Below the pieces are notes generated by a model, which saw nothing but the letters and a program-made list of their open reading frames with translations, did not search any database and had not been told where the DNA came from. Shown piece after piece: positions 3,801 through 5,828 of a stretch of 5,828 nt of DNA (positions are counted from its first letter, which is position 1; each line of letters begins with the position of its first letter). The position numbers and the translations under genes are program-made. The stretch is from an uncultured Treponema sp. GTDB lineage: Bacteria > Spirochaetota > Spirochaetia > Treponematales > Treponemataceae. The stretch is taken from the NCBI GenBank assembly GCA_937901865.1, contig CALDID010000213.1, positions 1 to 5,828 of the forward strand. Direction: 5' to 3'.

Positions 3801-5811
3801 AAAAATACACCAACAGCCCCGCCAAAAACGCAAAGACAGCCCACACAATCGCGCCGCCCTTAAAGTCAAGCCAATGCACAAAAAACGCAAACGACGCAAC
3901 CGAGGCAATGAGCACCGCGCGAACTTTCCAACTCTTCGTCGCCGACGCAACATTCTTTTGCAATCGCTGAATCGGCTTTTCGGCGTGGAACTTTTTGGCA
4001 AGAGCGTCCGAAATCGCATTCGCCGTGCAGATGAGCGCAAAAACCACAAGCGCAACACCAGATACGATGAGCGAGCCGATGGCGATACCAAAAAAATGCC
4101 AGCACACAAACAACAGCACCGCAAAAAATACGCCGAGAATCCGCCAGATTTTCCCCAATGGCGCGATATGTTCATCATCAATATGCCGCTGCCACACATC
4201 AAAAAGGGCGAACAGCGTGCCGAAACTAAACGCCGTCGGTGTCGCCGCATACTCTACCGAATCGCGCAGAAAGGCAAGCAGCACCACGCGCAAAACAAGG
4301 TCGATACAGCACAGAACAGCAATAAACGACAGCAATTTTCGCCCTTTAGAGCGCAATCTGCCAGAGATGAACGACAAAATCGCATACCCCGCCGCGTAAC
4401 TGACCGCCGCCAGAGCCAAAGAGAGCGCAACCGAACGCAAAAACAGCGAAAACTGCTCAAACGCGCCCATATTTATCCTGCCCGACGAAAAAAGAGCCGC
4501 ATTCAAAAAGCTCATCACCAAAAAAATGAACGTGAACAGTGATTTTTTCTCCGATAATTGCTCTACATACGGCGTTTTCACCACTTCCACATTGTTCACC
4601 CACTCATCTCCGTCGTCGGAAACCTCACCCCCTGCCCCTCTCCTAGCAGGAGAGGAGAAACTCGCGCCAGATTGGCGTATCAGCGTGTCCATTTCCGCCG
4701 TAGTGAGCGGAGATGTGATAAGATACATATCCTTTTCGCCGAGAATAAAGTTTCTGCTGTTCGCCGAGAGCTTCTTGAGCATCTCCAGCGCATAATAATA
4801 TTCCATTACGGCGCGCGTCTTGCCCTCTTTGTCCTGCAAAAACAGCCGCCATTCCTCAATTTCCGTATCGTCATTGAGCGAATACATATTTTTCGGCTCA
4901 ATCGGCAGCGCAGTAATTACCCCCTCTTTGAGCGCGAACACACCGCAATCTTTGCCCGTGTCTTTTTGCTTGTACAATTCAGGGTCAATCACCGTCGCAT
5001 TAAACTTTTTCCATTTTTTCGACTCTGGGTGGCTCTGCACGAACTGCCTCAGTTGTGTCCGCTCGCTCATAAACGCACTCGACTGCCATGGCTTTTTATC
5101 GTCCACATCATCAGCGTCCTCGCCATTATACTCGCGAATGGCAGAAAACACGTCGCCGAACAGCCCCGTTTTGTCCACTTCACTCACTTCGTCGTCATCG
5201 TCTTCGCCCGCTTTTTCCCGTTCTTCTTTCGTCTCGCGGAGTTTCGCAAACACATCAGAAAAAAACGGATTCTCCCTCGTCTCCTCCGCGTCGTCATCGT
5301 CCATGTCTGGCATCAAAGCGAGAGTGTTCGACCAATATTCCGCCTCCAGCTCTCGCACATCGAAAACGTCGCCGTCATACACCACGCGCTTTATCGCCTT
5401 TTTCATCTCGTCTTCGATATGCGAAAGTTCTTCTATCAGCTTCGCATTTTTCGCCGCAATATCGTCCGCGTCGTCGTCCATTTCGTAGATTTCCGCACAT
5501 TCCAAGTGAATATACATTCGCCTGTTCTTCTCTTCGCGCAAAAACGAAAGCACCTTGTCGCACCTCTCGCGATATTCTTCGGGCAACTGGATAAAAAACG
5601 CCGACAGCCGCGAAAGCCCCATATCATAACTCGCCGTAATTGCGATTTTCTCATCGCTGTCGAACACAATCGATTTCGCCGCCGTCGGATTCACGCTCAC
5701 GAGAATGCGATATATCAGCGGAATGTTCGCCTCGCTCTCCGACAGCGCCACCGCGCGCACAATTCTCCCGTCCGCCGACCTATCGAACGCATAGACATAA
5801 CTTCTATTCAT
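841..5811 (-). CDS. Giant mosaic membrane protein: three CGVF repeats, about 10 membrane helices, FGE-like and YwqG/DUF1963 domains
   Basis: This is one uninterrupted frame of 1,656 residues; I know no named protein with this order. About 1-140: an uncharacterised domain opening NRSYVYAFDRSADG, with DSDEKIAITASYDMGLSRL and MYIHLECAEIYEMDDD; I recall similar small hypothetical bacterial proteins but cannot name the family. About 141-288: acidic linker. 289-380, 718-827 and 861-971: three copies of an unnamed CGVF domain. About 423-672: seven or eight membrane helices. About 1029-1240: a degenerate FGE-sulfatase/C-type-lectin-like domain. 1286-1324: two more helices. About 1383-1656: YwqG/DUF1963. 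Basic loops (SGRLRSKGRK at 483-492; KKFHAEKPIQRLQK at 606-619; KKSKGTWR at 1279-1286) predict every soluble domain to be cytoplasmic if there are ten helices. The start at 5811 is set by AAAGGAG eight bases upstream. There is no signal peptide and no catalytic motif I can identify. A cytoplasmic membrane-bound sensor or scaffold is an inference; the real role is unknown. Confidence 0.9.
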   Translation of the reverse strand: MNRSYVYAFDRSADGRIVRAVALSESEANIPLIYRILVSVNPTAAKSIVFDSDEKIAITASYDMGLSRLSAFFIQLPEEYRERCDKVLSFLREEKNRRMYIHLECAEIYEMDDDADDIAAKNAKLIEELSHIEDEMKKAIKRVVYDGDVFDVRELEAEYWSNTLALMPDMDDDDAEETRENPFFSDVFAKLRETKEEREKAGEDDDDEVSEVDKTGLFGDVFSAIREYNGEDADDVDDKKPWQSSAFMSERTQLRQFVQSHPESKKWKKFNATVIDPELYKQKDTGKDCGVFALKEGVITALPIEPKNMYSLNDDTEIEEWRLFLQDKEGKTRAVMEYYYALEMLKKLSANSRNFILGEKDMYLITSPLTTAEMDTLIRQSGASFSSPARRGAGGEVSDDGDEWVNNVEVVKTPYVEQLSEKKSLFTFIFLVMSFLNAALFSSGRINMGAFEQFSLFLRSVALSLALAAVSYAAGYAILSFISGRLRSKGRKLLSFIAVLCCIDLVLRVVLLAFLRDSVEYAATPTAFSFGTLFALFDVWQRHIDDEHIAPLGKIWRILGVFFAVLLFVCWHFFGIAIGSLIVSGVALVVFALICTANAISDALAKKFHAEKPIQRLQKNVASATKSWKVRAVLIASVASFAFFVHWLDFKGGAIVWAVFAFLAGLLVYFLRGVFNLFGEIIGDKFSRDGVDVDGVDDEEMGGNMPEIIHIGALQTPCGVFSLTQGEAIALPMNPKSIFSLSDTTIYFWRLFVYDASGEQIADLDYERALWWLKATADEKAGEGVKELEDGFEYVVLHSLSAEALASIIDAVKADAETDDVNYLRLKGERSEDAEEEKTAEKLSANDDMSFETLGKEGVLCGVFHLFAGSTVRFPVDPRALYRGEVHGGKAADCALWRMRLYDEEHFEIADLEFYHAMWWLKTRAPDGVIALDARENLIVGEPLTAEELLEMKETVEAGAGDEDAEYLRLKAEKKEKGTSFWELSAGTDKKMHGAVSAARSSETVREYEDEEDGEKNSFEDGLSRKTVLSTAYISGFVFETVRLSGDEKHPNGVEMLKAVLTRAQSDCGGEYVFSESAQLGEDIDDDRYPIDSFNFYWAIQYCNALSLTCHLEPCYSIDGETNPDVWGTAPYHEYNSFTEKWNENSENEAVFARVVCNFDANGWRLPTLEECRRAANTDGIEKETIYEIKQLWIWRDDVPRHSALVSSDWNSGELTAEAQEPQEVRPSYSIRICRNADIGSSLPISDSFGAERAESDAQKMQGDEKAFDYFQGAAQTGKKSKGTWRSLLIPFSIVVGGLILFWLTGSIAVCYGVGVLLFLTRGFWSACDEKEEKKLRRESASNEENTPIREAVERITTGKKAEYTHEQAAAILEYLKKMYSMPAVRIRAEDRTGKPMLSMTASKFGGLPYWTRGEEYPTGENGEKLYLLAQINFADVPPMSDYPRSGLLQIFISDDDVYGCEFSAAEKKNYAQKNWRIVWRDVVSPSLAMSAAELSAMGVRAAQKTGADGEEIFLPIQNEFGLTFEKIESHINPSCDGFDEAVKKAAVNLGLPVFAGWDYEWFSDVDYQEFYGDGLVAPHQIGGHPQFTQGEMRPEGDILLLFQMASEWIATGGDDDDDEKNAIMWGDMGIANFFLSREDLRSRDFSRVLYNWDCY
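844..1665 (-). other. YwqG/DUF1963 domain (residues about 1383-1656)
   Basis: It has the full set of YwqG-family landmarks: SKFGGLPYWTRGEEYP, YLLAQINFADVPP, GLLQIFISDDDVYGCEF, WRIVWRDV, HQIGGHPQFTQGEMRP, LLLFQMASEW, IMWGDMGIANFFLSREDL and DFSRVLYNWDCY. At about 270 residues it is as long as the standalone family and ends as those proteins end, so it looks complete. A run of five aspartates (1615-1619) sits in the loop before IMWGD. The family is abundant in bacteria and its biochemical role is unclear; I recall it being proposed as immunity-associated in polymorphic toxin loci, which I cannot verify here. Confidence 0.85.
1840..1956 (-). other. Two-helix membrane hairpin (residues 1286-1324)
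   Basis: LLIPFSIVVGGLILFWLTGS and IAVCYGVGVLLFLTRGFW form two closely spaced hydrophobic helices. KKSKGTWR lies before them and EKEEKKLRR after, both basic, so the hairpin should leave and re-enter from the cytoplasmic side. It tethers the C-terminal YwqG domain to the membrane. Confidence 0.75.
2092..2727 (-). other. Degenerate FGE-sulfatase / C-type-lectin-like domain (residues about 1029-1240)
   Basis: The segment has the FGE-sulfatase landmarks in order: IDSFNFYWAIQYCNALS (the usual 'VSWYDAVAYCNALS'), LEPCYSIDGETNPDVWG, CNFDANGWRLPTLEECRRAA (usual 'GYRLPTEAEWEYAA'), LWIWRDD (usual 'VWEWCWD') and a closing YSIRICRN (usual 'GFRVARN'). The closing part has one cysteine, C1234, and no CxxxxC pair as in catalytic formylglycine-generating enzymes, so an enzymatic role in sulfatase activation is unlikely. 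The fold is used for binding in many bacterial proteins. The wording resembles Treponema members of the family. Confidence 0.75.
2899..3231 (-). repeat. CGVF domain, copy 3 (residues 861-971)
   Basis: It shows CGVFHLFAG, FPVDPRALYRGE, ALWRMRLYDEEHFEIADLEF, YHAMWWLK and PLTAEELLEMKETV, and ends in EYLRLK. It carries a short extra loop (EVHGGKAADC) where the other copies have a tighter turn. It is separated from copy 2 by an acidic linker of about 33 residues. Confidence 0.85.
3331..3660 (-). repeat. CGVF domain, copy 2 (residues 718-827)
   Basis: It shows CGVFSLTQG, LPMNPKSIFSLSD, YFWRLFVYDASGEQIADLDY, ERALWWLK and SLSAEALASIIDAV, and ends in NYLRLK. It follows the membrane block after about 45 residues. 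It shares more with copy 3 (IADL, WWLK, YLRLK) than with copy 1, suggesting that 2 and 3 arose by a later tandem duplication. Confidence 0.85.
3796..4545 (-). other. Main membrane block of the giant protein (residues 423-672)
   Basis: Hydrophobic helices lie at about 423-442, 457-482, 493-515, 522-540 (weakest), 555-573, 576-599, 630-648 and 652-672. The intervening loops at 483-492, 541-554 and 600-629 are basic and the other loops are short, which fits eight helices with both ends in the cytoplasm. No transporter, kinase or protease motif is apparent. If the weak helix at 522-540 is not inserted, there are seven, and the later domains would fall on the opposite side. Confidence 0.7.
4622..4660. 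repeat. Small palindromic (REP-like) repeat inside the coding sequence
   Basis: CCTCTCCT (4637-4644) and AGGAGAGG (4648-4655) form a perfect 8-bp inverted repeat around an AGC loop, preceded by ACCTCACCCCCTG. I recognise this as the type of short dispersed palindrome seen in many bacterial genomes, whose translation gives SPARRGAGGEV-like peptides. Here it is read in frame as SSPARRGAGGEV (residues 386-397), in the flexible linker after the first CGVF domain, without breaking the frame. Assignment to a dispersed family is from memory; whether it recurs in this genome cannot be seen. Confidence 0.6.
4672..4947 (-). repeat. CGVF domain, copy 1 (residues 289-380)
   Basis: First of three homologous protein modules. 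It shows CGVFALKEG, LPIEPKNMYSLND, EEWRLFLQDKEG, YYYALEMLKKL and PLTTAEMDTLI. It is the only copy before the membrane block and lacks the YLRLK tail of copies 2 and 3; its helix has LEMLKKL where the others have WWLK. It is the most divergent copy. Confidence 0.8.
5392..5811 (-). other. N-terminal domain of the giant protein (residues 1-140), uncharacterised
   Basis: A compact, non-membrane domain with an opening strand (RSYVYAFDR), a hydrophobic helix (IPLIYRILVS), the segment SIVFDSDEKIAITASYDMG, a helix (LSRLSAFFIQL) and YIHLECAEIYEMDDD. It ends in a charged helix, AKLIEELSHIEDEMKKAI. I recall standalone hypothetical proteins in other bacteria with the same order (an NRSYLYS-type opening, 'WDSPEPIALVGDYE', 'LECGEIFDM'). 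I cannot name the family, and its function is unknown to me. Confidence 0.5.
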
Positions 5812-5819
5812 CTTCTCAT

Positions 5820-5826
5820 CTCCTTT
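5820..5826 (-). promoter_or_regulatory. Ribosome binding site of the giant gene
   Basis: Read on the minus strand, AAAGGAG is followed by eight bases and then ATG at 5811-5809, a near-ideal Shine-Dalgarno. The start forms ATGA, so an upstream gene could end on the overlapping TGA, but the window stops before that can be seen. No promoter is visible in the 17 bases available. Confidence 0.8.
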
Positions 5827-5828
5827 TG

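Noticed and set aside
3637..4542. A 301-codon open frame on the plus strand, antisense to the giant gene
   Set aside because: It is extremely Arg/Lys/Gln/His-rich with no recognisable domain and no ribosome site, and it lies opposite the membrane-helix block of a well-supported gene. It is the antisense shadow expected from that gene's codon bias.
4948..5391. CRISPR or tandem DNA repeats suggested by repetitive GTCGTC/CATC text
   Set aside because: The repetition is aspartate and glutamate codons read in reverse; there are no regularly spaced identical repeats.
4820..5488. A Ser-rich 222-codon plus-strand frame
   Set aside because: Its runs of serine are the reverse reading of the Asp/Glu-rich linker of the giant protein. 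There is no start signal and no family resemblance.

Overview
The window is dominated by one bacterial gene, flanked on the left by a broken toxin-antitoxin pair and by a short stretch of foreign-looking, very AT-rich DNA. The main part (about 350-5828) is bacterial: strong Shine-Dalgarno sequences, an XRE-type antitoxin, a YwqG/DUF1963 domain and an FGE-sulfatase-like domain. The wording of that last domain (YCNALS...EPCYSIDGETNPDVWG...CNFDANGWRLPTLEE) closely resembles sulfatase-modifying-factor-like proteins I know from Treponema and relatives. A gut-type spirochaete is therefore my best guess, from memory only; no search was run.

Layout, left to right. Bases 1 to about 335 are roughly 23% GC. 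They encode, on the minus strand, the N-terminal part of a cysteine-rich protein behind a hydrophobic signal-like segment, in a style typical of anaerobic protists, ciliates or gut fungi. At about 325-350 the composition jumps to about 43% GC. There begins, on the plus strand, the C-terminal two thirds of a RelE/HigB-like toxin, with its N-terminus missing and an in-frame TAA at 451-453. Its reading frame runs on to 561 and overlaps the start of an intact XRE-family antitoxin (548-823) by 14 bases, the classic higBA arrangement. Converging on this, only 17 bases away, is a minus-strand gene of 1,656 codons (841-5811) that fills the rest of the window.

The giant protein is a mosaic. In order it has: an N-terminal domain of uncharacterised type (about 1-140); an acidic linker with two DVF-type short motifs; a first copy of an unnamed roughly 90-110-residue CGVF domain; about eight membrane segments (423-672); two more CGVF domains; a degenerate FGE-sulfatase/C-type-lectin-like domain (about 1029-1240); a two-helix membrane hairpin (1286-1324); and a complete YwqG/DUF1963 domain at the C-terminus. 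Loop charges place every soluble domain in the cytoplasm, so it looks like a membrane-anchored cytoplasmic scaffold or sensor rather than a secreted effector. A small palindromic repeat of the widespread 'SPARRGAGGEV' kind sits in frame between the first CGVF domain and the first membrane helix.

Nothing visible links the giant gene functionally to the TA remnant. The left junction is either a real rearrangement or, at least as likely, a chimeric contig.
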